A stretch of DNA of 38,123 nucleotides from Maribacter sp. ACAM166 (GTDB taxonomy: Bacteria > Bacteroidota > Bacteroidia > Flavobacteriales > Flavobacteriaceae): positions 1 to 38,123 of the forward strand of contig NZ_VAUW01000039.1 of the NCBI RefSeq assembly GCF_005771495.1. Direction: 5' to 3'. Below, in pieces: positions 9,437 to 18,500 of this stretch. Numbering within the stretch: the first letter of the stretch is position 1; each line of letters opens with the position of its first letter. The notes under the pieces are model-generated. The model ran no database searches and was not told where the DNA came from. It was given only the letters and a program-made list of their open reading frames with translations. Both the position numbers and the translations under genes were made by a program.

Positions 9437-10929
9437 TAGGTCAAAATATCTTTAATAACAGTTCCTTCTACATCGGTAAGTCTAAAACGTCTTCCTTGGT
9501 ATTTATAGGTGAATTTTTCATGGTCGATTCCCAACTGATGAAGCATAGTAGCCTGAAAATCGTGTACATGAACAGGGTTTTTAACAATATTATACCCAAA
9601 CTCGTCTGTTTCACCATAAACCATTCCTTGTTTTATACCACCACCAGCCATCCACATTGTAAAACATCTAGGATGATGGTCCCTACCATAGGTAGTATCC
9701 GTTAGTAATCCTTGTGAATAGTTGGTCCTTCCAAATTCTCCACCCCATACCACCAATGTATCTTCCAGTAAACCGCGTTGTTTGAGATCGGCAATCAAAG
9801 CTGCTGAGGCTTGGTCAACATCTTTTGCTTGTTTCTGAATAGCACCAGGTAGATTATCATGCTGGTCCCAGCCCATATGGTACAGTTGGATAAAGCGAAC
9901 ATCTTTCTCCGCCAATCTTCTAGCTAATAAACAGTTCGCTGCATACGTGCCAGGAATTTTAGCATCCGAGCCATACATCTTGTAGATATAATCTGGCTCC
10001 TTTGTTGTGTCCATTACATCTGGCACCGAGGTCTGCATGCGGTAAGCCATTTCATATTGAGAAATTCTACTTTGTATTTCTGGGTCACCCGTTTCTTGAA
10101 AATGTTGGTCATTTAGTTCTTCCAACTGATCCAACATGGCCCTTTTTACTTGTGCAGTAGTGCCTTTTGGATCGTTCAAATATAGTACTGGATCTTTTGC
10201 TGCTCTAAACTGAACACCTTGATGTAAAGAATGTAGAAAACCATTACCCCATAGACGCGTATATAATGGTTGGCCATTGGGTCTTCCGGTTCCCCTTGAT
10301 AATAATACTGTAAATGCAGGAAGGTTCTCGTTCTCACTACCTAACCCATAACTTAACCAAGAACCTATGCTAGGCCTGCCCGGTTGTTGTGATCCTGTTT
10401 GAAAAAAAGTAACTGCGGGATCATGGTTAATAGCCTCAGTATACATGGATTTGATAATACAAATATCATCAACCATTTTGGCTGTATGTGGCAATAAATC
10501 GCTAATCCAAGTTCCATTTTTACCATGCTTTTGGAAACCAAAATTAGAACCTACTAACGGAAATCTATCTTGGCCCGACGTCATACCTGTTAAACGCTGT
10601 CCGTCCCTTATGGATTCTGGCAAATCCTCTCCCCTTCGTTGATTCAATAGCGGTTTATAATCGAACAATTCCAGTTGGGAAGGTCCTCCACTTTGAAACA
10701 GATAGATGACTCTTTTTACTTTTGCAGGATGGTGTAAGGAGTCTAAAACACCCTTTACGCCTCCAGCTCCACTATCGGCCGTGAATAAACCATTTGATCC
10801 TTTTTTGTATAAATTATTTCCTATTAACGATGCTAAACCTATTCCGCCGATTCCCATAGCGGCTTTTCCTAAAAAAGATCGTCTATTCAAGATAAGAGCA
10901 CGTTCTTCCAGTATTTTCTTTTCGCTCAT
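9436..10929 (-). CDS. DUF1501 Tat-exported protein (sulfatase/phosphatase-like fold)
   Basis: 497 aa with twin-arginine signal LNRRSFLGKAAMG at about residues 14-26. The body shows DUF1501 hallmarks: RVIYLFQSGGPSQLELFD, INHDPAVTFFQTG, RPSIGSWLSYGLG, VWGGEFGRT and DHHPRCFTMWMAGGG. DUF1501 proteins almost always accompany PSD1/DUF1553 cytochrome proteins in planctomycetes and Bacteroidetes and are related in fold to alkaline phosphatases and sulfatases; their reaction is unknown. It starts 2 nt after the PSD1 gene's stop and its own stop overlaps the next start, so it is firmly in the operon. The family call is secure and the function open. Confidence 0.92.
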   Translation of the reverse strand: MSEKKILEERALILNRRSFLGKAAMGIGGIGLASLIGNNLYKKGSNGLFTADSGAGGVKGVLDSLHHPAKVKRVIYLFQSGGPSQLELFDYKPLLNQRRGEDLPESIRDGQRLTGMTSGQDRFPLVGSNFGFQKHGKNGTWISDLLPHTAKMVDDICIIKSMYTEAINHDPAVTFFQTGSQQPGRPSIGSWLSYGLGSENENLPAFTVLLSRGTGRPNGQPLYTRLWGNGFLHSLHQGVQFRAAKDPVLYLNDPKGTTAQVKRAMLDQLEELNDQHFQETGDPEIQSRISQYEMAYRMQTSVPDVMDTTKEPDYIYKMYGSDAKIPGTYAANCLLARRLAEKDVRFIQLYHMGWDQHDNLPGAIQKQAKDVDQASAALIADLKQRGLLEDTLVVWGGEFGRTNYSQGLLTDTTYGRDHHPRCFTMWMAGGGIKQGMVYGETDEFGYNIVKNPVHVHDFQATMLHQLGIDHEKFTYKYQGRRFRLTDVEGTVIKDILT

Positions 10930-10931
10930 AA

Positions 10932-13277
10932 TTAGCCTCTATTAATTGTTTCATCCAGGTTTAGAATCGTGTGTGCTGTCAAAGCCATTGCAACAAGCGC
11001 ATCGGTGTTTAATTCTGATGGAACCGCACTTCTTCCTATACTTAAATACTCACTAACATTAATCTCACCGTTTTCTGCCTTTTTCAGCATTTGGGAATAA
11101 TAGCCAACTAACGATTGTATTTCCACCTCGTTGGGCAATCGAGAAGTAGCTTTATAAAATAACATTCTAATCTGCTCGCTTTCAGCACCTGGATTTGCAA
11201 TCATCTCCCCTACTGCAGCAACCCTTGCCGCTTCAACCATTTGTGGGTCATTTAGGAGCACCAACGCCTGCAAGGGTGTGTTTGTCTCTTGCCGTTTTAC
11301 GGAACAATAATCCCTAGAACTACTATCAAATATCATCATACTTGGAGGTGGCACAGTACGTTTCCAAAAGGTATACAAACTTTTTCTATATACATCATCT
11401 CCTTCACTTAGCGTGTAAGAAGCCGTACTTCCACCTCCACCACCCGTAGTTTCCTCCCAAATACCCTCAGGTTGATATGGTTTTACGCTAGGACCTCCAA
11501 CATCCCTACTCAATAATCCACTAAAAACCAACGCTTGATCCCGAATGGCTTCTGCCGATAATCGCAAGCGAGATGCTCGTGCTAAAAATTTATTCTCCGG
11601 GTCTTGTTCTAGTTTTTCTTTGGTTGACTTGGTGTCTTGTTGATACGTAGCTGACATAGCTATATACTTTAATATTTTTCTCGTATCCCAACCTTCTGTA
11701 CGATATTTAATAGCCAAAAAATCCAATAATTCCGGATGTGTAGGTAGAGCTCCTTGGTTACCAAAATCAAATGATGTCGCTACAATTCCATTGCCGAACA
11801 TTCGTTGCCACAGTCTGTTTACCGCTACTCTTGCCGTTAATGGATGTTCATCCTCAAAAAGCCATTTAGCTAATCCCAATCTATTTTTAGGGTACTCATT
11901 AAAAGGAAGTATAGATTCAGGAGTATCTGGAAATACCTCAGTGGTATGTTGATTATAGACTCCTCTATCCAAAACAAATGAAGATCTTGGCTTTTCCATT
12001 TCTTTCATCACCATGACCGGAATTTCTTTCATTTGGCTTTTCTGCAAATTGATAAATCCAAGAACGTCATCAACCTCTTTAGAAGTAATCGTAATATAAG
12101 GTGTAGGCAATTCAGCCGCATTTGCAAGCAAGCCTTGTTCTGGAATGGTGTTGAAAAAACTGTAGAATTGGAAATGTTCCTTTTGACTAATAGGATCATA
12201 CTTATGGTCGTGACATCGTGCACACTCCAAGGTAAGCCCGAGAAAAGCGGTTCCCAACGTGGTGGTCCTATCTTCTACATATTCCACCCTATATTCCTCT
12301 GGTATAACACCACCTTCTGCCGTTATCTTATGATTTCTATTAAATCCTGTAGCCAAAATTTGCTCCAAATTGGCATTTGGCAATAAATCTCCTGCTAATT
12401 GATATGTGACAAATTGGTCATAAGGCATATTCTCCTTAAATGCATGAATAACCCAATCTCTCCAAGGCCACATCGTACGTTCAAAATCGTCTTGATAACC
12501 ATGGGTGTCCGCATATCTGGCAATGTCCATCCATTCAGCAGCCATATTCTCAGCGTAGTCCACAGATTCTAATAACGAATCTATAATTGTCTCATATGTA
12601 TGGTCAGTAGGATTTTCAATGAAAGATTTAATCTGTTTCATTGTGGGCGGTAATCCCGTAAGGTCAAATGTGATTCTACGGAGTAACTTTTCATTACTTG
12701 CCCTTTCATTTGATTTCAAGTTATTTTGCTTCAATATTTTTAAAACAAAGGCATCTATTTCATTATTTCCCCAATCGTTATCAGTTTCAGGCACTTCAGG
12801 TTGCGTTGGTGGCACAAATGCCCAATGTGTTTTATACACGGCACCTTGTTCTATCCATTTCTTTAAAATTGCTTTCTCATAGTCTTCCAAAACCAAATTA
12901 GATTCTGGAGGGGGCATCAATACATTTGAATCATCTGAATAAATTCGTTTTACTAATTCACTTTTTGAAACATCGCCTGGTACGATAGCAAAGTGATCTT
13001 TAAGTTCTCCCAATACTTTATAGGCCTCTTCTGGAGAATGCAAAGAAAAGTTACCTTCTACTGCATTTTTATCTGGACCATGGCATTTAAAACAACGGTC
13101 GGATAAAATTGGTTTAACATGAAAAGTAAAATCAATTTTTTCAGGTACTTGTTTTTGACTTGCACCTTCCGAAATGGCAATTGTTTTATCAGTATTGGGA
13201 GTACAACTAATCAAAACAATGCAAGAGAAAATTACCGATGCAATCTTAACTATTCGATTCAAGAACTTAGCAGCCAT
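10932..13277 (-). CDS. PSD1-type cytochrome lipoprotein (PSCyt1 + DUF1549 + DUF1553)
   Basis: 781 aa. The ATG at 13277 is chosen over a TTG at 13313 because it directly precedes the signal KIASVIFSCIVLISC, whose last cysteine (residue 25) fits a lipobox. Planctomycete cytochrome C: CFKCH at 62-66 with VLMPPPES as distal part. DUF1549: NEIDAFVLKIL, LRRITFDLTGLPPT, and a second heme-type motif CARCHDHKYDPI. DUF1553: HPLTARVAVNRLWQRMFG, YRKSLYTFWKRTVPPPSM and QTNTPLQALVLLNDP. The linker between DUF1549 and DUF1553 is short, making the protein smaller than the roughly 900-1100 aa common for the family. First gene of the five-gene operon; likely a di-heme electron carrier paired with DUF1501. Confidence 0.92.
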   Translation of the reverse strand: MAAKFLNRIVKIASVIFSCIVLISCTPNTDKTIAISEGASQKQVPEKIDFTFHVKPILSDRCFKCHGPDKNAVEGNFSLHSPEEAYKVLGELKDHFAIVPGDVSKSELVKRIYSDDSNVLMPPPESNLVLEDYEKAILKKWIEQGAVYKTHWAFVPPTQPEVPETDNDWGNNEIDAFVLKILKQNNLKSNERASNEKLLRRITFDLTGLPPTMKQIKSFIENPTDHTYETIIDSLLESVDYAENMAAEWMDIARYADTHGYQDDFERTMWPWRDWVIHAFKENMPYDQFVTYQLAGDLLPNANLEQILATGFNRNHKITAEGGVIPEEYRVEYVEDRTTTLGTAFLGLTLECARCHDHKYDPISQKEHFQFYSFFNTIPEQGLLANAAELPTPYITITSKEVDDVLGFINLQKSQMKEIPVMVMKEMEKPRSSFVLDRGVYNQHTTEVFPDTPESILPFNEYPKNRLGLAKWLFEDEHPLTARVAVNRLWQRMFGNGIVATSFDFGNQGALPTHPELLDFLAIKYRTEGWDTRKILKYIAMSATYQQDTKSTKEKLEQDPENKFLARASRLRLSAEAIRDQALVFSGLLSRDVGGPSVKPYQPEGIWEETTGGGGGSTASYTLSEGDDVYRKSLYTFWKRTVPPPSMMIFDSSSRDYCSVKRQETNTPLQALVLLNDPQMVEAARVAAVGEMIANPGAESEQIRMLFYKATSRLPNEVEIQSLVGYYSQMLKKAENGEINVSEYLSIGRSAVPSELNTDALVAMALTAHTILNLDETINRG

Positions 13278-13471
13278 GGTATTCAGTTTGTAACTCACCC
13301 TTGAACTTACCAACTTTAAAGCATAATCAATGTTAAATTTCGACCAATAACAATGCTTAATAGCTAAATACTTATGAAATACCCTGAATTAATGATGAAA
13401 ATTTTATCATTTTCACAACATATATCCTGAAAATCGACAATTCTTTAAATGAAGTATAAAATTCTTTATTT

Positions 13472-13999
13472 TTAGGAAAGATACAACGCTACCAAACCTT
13501 CTGGAGTGCTTACATGTATGGTCTTATTCTCACGATCCACCTTAGTAATGATATCATCATTTAATGGAATAAGCAATTGCTTGTCTTCTTTTAGAACCTC
13601 GAACAAGGCTTGTGCGGTACTATCATTTATACTTTGCACAATTCCAATATTACCATGATCTTTATCTAGCATGGTGAAACCAATAACCTCGTGATAGTAA
13701 AATTTATCGCCCGTTAGTTTTGGTAATTGAGTAAGTGGCAAATAAAGTCCAGATTTCATAATGCGGTCTGCATCAGATTCTGATTTCACTTCTTCAAAAT
13801 CTATACGAAGAAGATTCGATTTATGAAGGCGACATTTTTTAATAAAAAATGGAACCAGATTGTTTCCTAAAGAAACGAATACTGATTCCATATTTTCGTA
13901 AATCTCAGGGTCATCGGTATCTAGTTTTACAAGTACCTCTCCTTTGAAACTATATTTTGAAACGACATTACCCAGGTAGAAACAATCTTCCTTTCTCAT
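13472..13999 (-). CDS. rimM: Ribosome maturation factor RimM
   Basis: 175 aa, close to the usual length. The N-terminal beta-barrel starts with DCFYLGNVVSKYSFKGEVLVK, the RimM G.(I/V)....G..GEV pattern; the C-terminal PRC-barrel-like part contains YYHEVIGFTMLDKDHG and ends in ALFEVLKEDKQLLIPLNDDII with VDRENKTIHV. RimM binds ribosomal protein S19 and assists 16S rRNA processing of the 30S head. The start lies 13 nt after the rpsP stop, giving the common rpsP-rimM order, and both probably come from the promoter at 14670-14699. Confidence 0.95.
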   Translation of the reverse strand: MRKEDCFYLGNVVSKYSFKGEVLVKLDTDDPEIYENMESVFVSLGNNLVPFFIKKCRLHKSNLLRIDFEEVKSESDADRIMKSGLYLPLTQLPKLTGDKFYYHEVIGFTMLDKDHGNIGIVQSINDSTAQALFEVLKEDKQLLIPLNDDIITKVDRENKTIHVSTPEGLVALYLS

Positions 14000-14012
14000 C
14001 GTTTCTTATATA

Positions 14013-14600
14013 TTATGCTTTATCTTCTTCCTTAGCCGGAGCTTCAGGAGTTACCTCTGCAGCCTCAACAACTTGTTCTGGCTCACCGGCAGCTTCTACA
14101 GCTTCTACTTCTTGTTCAGCACTCTCTCCTTCTGGTGTTTCTGGAAGTAGTGCAGCAGCTGCTTCAGCAGCACGCTTATCGTTTACTTCTTTCTCAGCTT
14201 TCAAGGCAGCGGCTCTAGCATCTGCTTTTACTTTATCTATACCACCAACTTTATCGGCAATTGCCTGTTCTTTTTCAGAAACCCAAATATTGAATTTTTC
14301 TACAGCTTGCTCTTCAGTCAATGCACCTTTACGTACACCACCTAATAAATGATGCTTTAAAAGCACTCCTTTATAAGAAAGAATAGCTTTAGCAGTATCG
14401 GTTGGTTGAGCTCCGTTTTGCAACCATTTTACAGCACTATCAAAATTAAGTTCAATAGTTGCAGGGTTTGTATTAGGATTATAGATTCCTAATTTTTCCA
14501 GAAATTTACCATCTCTTTTAGCTCTTGCATCTGCAGCAACTACCCAATAGAATGGTTTTCCTTTTTTACCGTGTCTTTGTAATCTAATTTTTACTGGCAT
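14013..14600 (-). CDS. rpsP: 30S ribosomal protein bS16 with long acidic tail
   Basis: 195 aa. Residues 1 to about 80 form the conserved bS16 core (MPVKIRLQRHGKKGKPFYW, then DGKFLEKLGIYNPNT, and a W..NGAQPTDT segment). The remainder is an extension: a charged coiled-coil-like helix (about 100-155, EKEQAIADKVGG, KAEKEVNDKRAAEAAA) and an Ala/Glu/Pro-rich acidic end (EEAEAVEA-like). Extensions of this sort are usual in Bacteroidetes S16, while enterobacterial S16 is about 80 aa. It leads the rimM operon. Confidence 0.97.
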   Translation of the reverse strand: MPVKIRLQRHGKKGKPFYWVVAADARAKRDGKFLEKLGIYNPNTNPATIELNFDSAVKWLQNGAQPTDTAKAILSYKGVLLKHHLLGGVRKGALTEEQAVEKFNIWVSEKEQAIADKVGGIDKVKADARAAALKAEKEVNDKRAAEAAAALLPETPEGESAEQEVEAVEAAGEPEQVVEAAEVTPEAPAKEEDKA

Positions 14601-14866
14601 ATCACATTAATTTGTAGGGTGCCCGACCCTTGATTATTAATTCTATTTTGCTTTACCTGAAAGCGGGTGCAAATATAGCTAATTGTGATTAAAACCCAAT
14701 TAAGATTTATTGATATTTCTACCATTGACTATTTAATGCCTTAATAGTACACCCAAAAAATCGTTAAACCCATGCTTAATCCCCGTAAATACTTACGCTT
14801 GCGTTAGATCCTTACATCTTAAATAATGTGAATATTAATAGATATATTCAATTAATAAGAGCTGAT
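14601..14866. other. Intergenic region between rpsP and DUF2383 pseudogene
   Basis: Apart from the rpsP promoter, no open frame with recognisable coding content is visible. The stretch is AT-rich and separates the minus-strand ribosomal operon from plus-strand sequence. Confidence 0.5.
14670..14699 (-). promoter_or_regulatory. Bacteroidetes-type promoter for rpsP-rimM
   Basis: Read on the minus strand, TTGG (14699-14696) and the perfect -7 box TATATTTG (14677-14670) are separated by 18 nt. This matches the Bacteroidetes sigma-ABfr pattern (TTTG / TAnnTTTG). It would give an rpsP leader of about 65 nt. Confidence 0.7.
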
Positions 14867-15328
14867 ATGAAGTGTTCAGGGAGAATTTAGAACATATTAA
14901 ACGATTTACTGACGAGAACTTATGACGCCCAAAATGGCTATAAATTAGTATAAGAAAAAATTGAGGATTAGAACATCAAAATATTTTTATCCGATAAGCT
15001 TCATCAACGCCATAGATTTTACCATGAGTTGAAAGCCGAAATTCAAAACTTCGGCGAACTACCTAAAAAAGTGGAAGCTTAAAAGGTGAAACACATAGAG
15101 CTTGAATGAATAACCTCAACCACTCCACCCTATTAATGAATAATACCGAACGTATTGTTAAAGAAGTGGATTCGAGAGAAAAGACAAGCATAATAGCGTA
15201 CAATCAACTACTACATGATACAAATATCGAGCTTGATCCATCCACAAAAAAATATAGTGAAAAAGCATTATACCGAAATTAAAGACGCGTTAAACAATGC
15301 TAAGATTACTGAAGAAGCAGTATCCTAA
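14867..15328 (+). pseudogene. Decayed DUF2383 (PA2169-family four-helix-bundle) gene
   Basis: Joining frames recovers a protein of about 153 residues: MKCSGRI*NILNDLLTRTY, then YKLV*EKIED*NIKIF, then DKLHQRHRFYHELKAEIQNF, then KSGSLKGETHRA*MNNLN, then VDSREKTSIIAYNQLLHDT, then IVKKHYTEIKDALNNAK. The order and motifs (GS.KG..HRAWM, Y..LL.D) match DUF2383 ferritin-like stress proteins. Lesions: TAG at 14888, TAA at 14951, TAG at 14969, a frame change at the A6 run 15065-15070, TGA at 15103 in place of the expected Trp, and a further frame change at the A7 run 15246-15252. Not functional. The family call rests on pattern recall. Confidence 0.72.
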
Positions 15329-15503
15329 AAACAATTCGCCTTTGCTATCGAAAAGCCTAACAATTCTTAATTTGGCTTTTTTCGTTGATAACTGTTCACA
15401 AAACAGTTGTATTACCCTGTAGGTTTTCAGTAATTTTATACTCTTTTAGTTAAAGAATTGTTTTTACTGAACACAAAGCACTTTAATCAATACAGTTTTG
15501 CCT

Positions 15504-18500
15504 ATGTACCTCATCTTTGATACAGAAACCACCGGTCTTCCTAAAAATTGGAACGCTCCCTATACTGATTCTGATAACTGGCCACGTTGCATACAGATTG
15601 CTTGGCAGTTACATGATGACATGGGTAATTTGATAGAACATCAAGATTATTTAGTGAAGCCAAATGGATTTACCATTCCTTTTGATGCGGAACAAATTCA
15701 CGGTATCTCGACTGAGTTAGCAGAACAAAAAGGTGTTCCATTATTAGAGGTTTTGGAGAAGTTTAATATTGCAATGTCCAAAACCAAATTTATTGTTGGG
15801 CAAAATGTGAAGTTTGACCTCAACATTATGGGTGCAGAATTTCATCGGTTGAATGTTGAAAATCAATTACAGGATCTTCCTGTTTTAGACACCTGTACAG
15901 AACACACCGCAAAATTATGTCAAATTCCAGGCGGCCGTGGAGGAAAATTCAAACTGCCGACCCTTACAGAACTACATCAGTATTTATTCGGCGAACCTTT
16001 TGGGGAAGCACATAATGCAACGGCAGATGTTGAGGCAACCACCCGTTGTTTTTTAGAATTAGTCAGAAAACAACAATACACCACCGAACAATTAGATGTT
16101 CAACCTGATTATTTCCAAAATTTCTCGGAAGCTAATCCGAAGGAAATTGAACTCATTGCCCTTAAACACATCAACTTAAAAAAAGCATCTAAAAAAATCT
16201 CAGATGCATTATGGGCAAAAGATACTGGTGGCGTTTCTCAAGAGGAGATAAAAGAAAATATAAAGACCTTAGAAGATGCAACCTTTGCCCATCTTCATAA
16301 CCATTCACAATTTTCGGTATTACAATCTACCATTGCAGTAAAAGATTTGGTAAAAGCAGCTGGAGATGCTGAAATGCCAGCAGTAGCCATTACCGACCAC
16401 GCTAATATGATGGGTGCGTTTCATTTTGTAAAAGAGATTGGCGCGTATAATAAATCAGTTCAAGCCAAAAATGCAGAAGCTGTTGAAAAAGGCGAGGAAC
16501 CCACCGAAAAAGAGCTAAAACCAATTATTGGATGTGAATTTTTTGTCTGCGAAGACCACACCAATAAAAGCGTTAAAGACAACGGATACCAAATTGTATT
16601 GTTGGCCAAGAACAAAAAAGGATACCACAATTTGGCTAAAATGTCCTCCATTGCTTATACCAATGGCTTTTACTACCTACCACGTATCGATAAAAAAGTT
16701 ATTCAACAATACAAGGAGGATATCATTGTATTGACTGGAAACCTATATGGTGAAGTACCTGGCAAAGTACTGAACGTTGGTGAACATCAGGCTGAGGAAG
16801 CCCTACTATGGTGGAAACATGAATTTGGAGATGACCTGTACATGGAACTAATGCGCCATGGTCAGGAAGATGAAGAAAGAGTGAATAAGGTGTTACTAGA
16901 GTTTGCCAAAAAGCATGAAGTAAAACTCGTAGCCTCCAACAACACGTATTATTGCGCTAAAGAAGATGCCAATGCACATGATGTTCTACTCTGTGTAAAA
17001 GACGGTGAAAAACAAGCTACACCCATTGGACGGGGACGAGGGTATCGTTACGGGCTACCCAACCAAGAGTATTATTTTAAGTCTCAAAATGAGATGAAAG
17101 AGCTCTTTAAAGACCTGCCGGATGCTATTTTGAACATCTCGGAAGTCCTTGATAAAATTGAGCCGTATGAATTAGCGCGTGATGTACTCTTACCTGTTTT
17201 TGATATACCTGAAGAATATAAAGACCCTGAAGATGCGGTAGATAAAGGAAACCGTGGTGAAAACGCTTACCTACGGCACATTACCTATCTAGGTGCAGAA
17301 AAACGATATCCCGAAATTACCACTGAAATACGGGAACGTATCGATTTTGAATTAGATACCATTAAGAATTCAGGATATCCTGGTTACTTTTTGATTACTG
17401 AAGATTTCATCCGTGAAGCACGAAATATGGATGTTTCTGTAGGTCCGGGTCGTGGTTCGGCAGCGGGATCCGTTGTTGCCTATTGTTTGACTATTACGAA
17501 CATAGACCCCTTAAAATACGACTTGCTTTTTGAACGTTTCCTGAATCCGGATCGTGTATCCATGCCCGATATTGATATTGATTTCGATGACGAAGGTCGA
17601 AGCCGCGTTATGGACTATGTCATCAAAAAATATGGCGCCAACCAAGTAGCTCAGATTATTACATATGGCACCATGGCTGCCAAGTCTTCTATAAGGGATA
17701 CGGCCCGTGTGTTAGATTTACCCTTAGGTGATTCTGATAGAATCGCAAAGCTTATTCCTACCATGTCTAAATTGAGTAAGATTTTTGGACAAAGCGAGGC
17801 CGAATTAAAAAAGAAATTTAGGGCAGATGATTTAGAAAAAATACATCAACTTTTAAATATTCATGACGGTGATGACCTTGAAGGTCAAACCCTTAAAATG
17901 GCAAGAACTCTAGAAGGTTCTGTGCGTAATACCGGTATTCATGCATGCGGAGTTATTATTACACCAAGTGACATTACCGATTTCGTTCCTGTTGCGACGG
18001 CCAAAGATTCCGATCTATATGTAACCCAGTTCGATAATTCGGTTGTTGAAAGTGCCGGATTGCTGAAGATGGATTTCTTGGGATTAAAAACCTTGACCTT
18101 GATCAAGGATACGGTGAAAATTGTAAAGGCTAAACATGATATCGATTTAGTACCTGATGATTTTCCATTGGATGATGAAAAGACCTATGCCCTCTTTCAA
18201 CGCGGAGAAACGGTAGGTGTTTTCCAATATGAATCACCTGGTATGCAAAAACACATGAAGGATTTAAAACCTTCTGTTTTTGATGACCTTATTGCCATGA
18301 ACGCCTTGTATCGACCTGGCCCAATGGAATACATTCCTAGTTTCATTGCCCGTAAAAATGGAAGTGAAGAAATTGCTTATGACCTTCCAGACATGGAGGA
18401 ATATCTTAAGGAAACGTATGGCATAACCGTATACCAAGAGCAAGTGATGCTTCTATCGCAAAAATTGGCAGGCTTCTCTAAGGGTGATGCTGATGTATTG

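Noticed and set aside
13963..14352. 131-residue Ala/Ser/Thr-rich plus-strand frame across rpsP
   Set aside because: It is the complement of the low-complexity acidic tail of bS16 and has no independent support.
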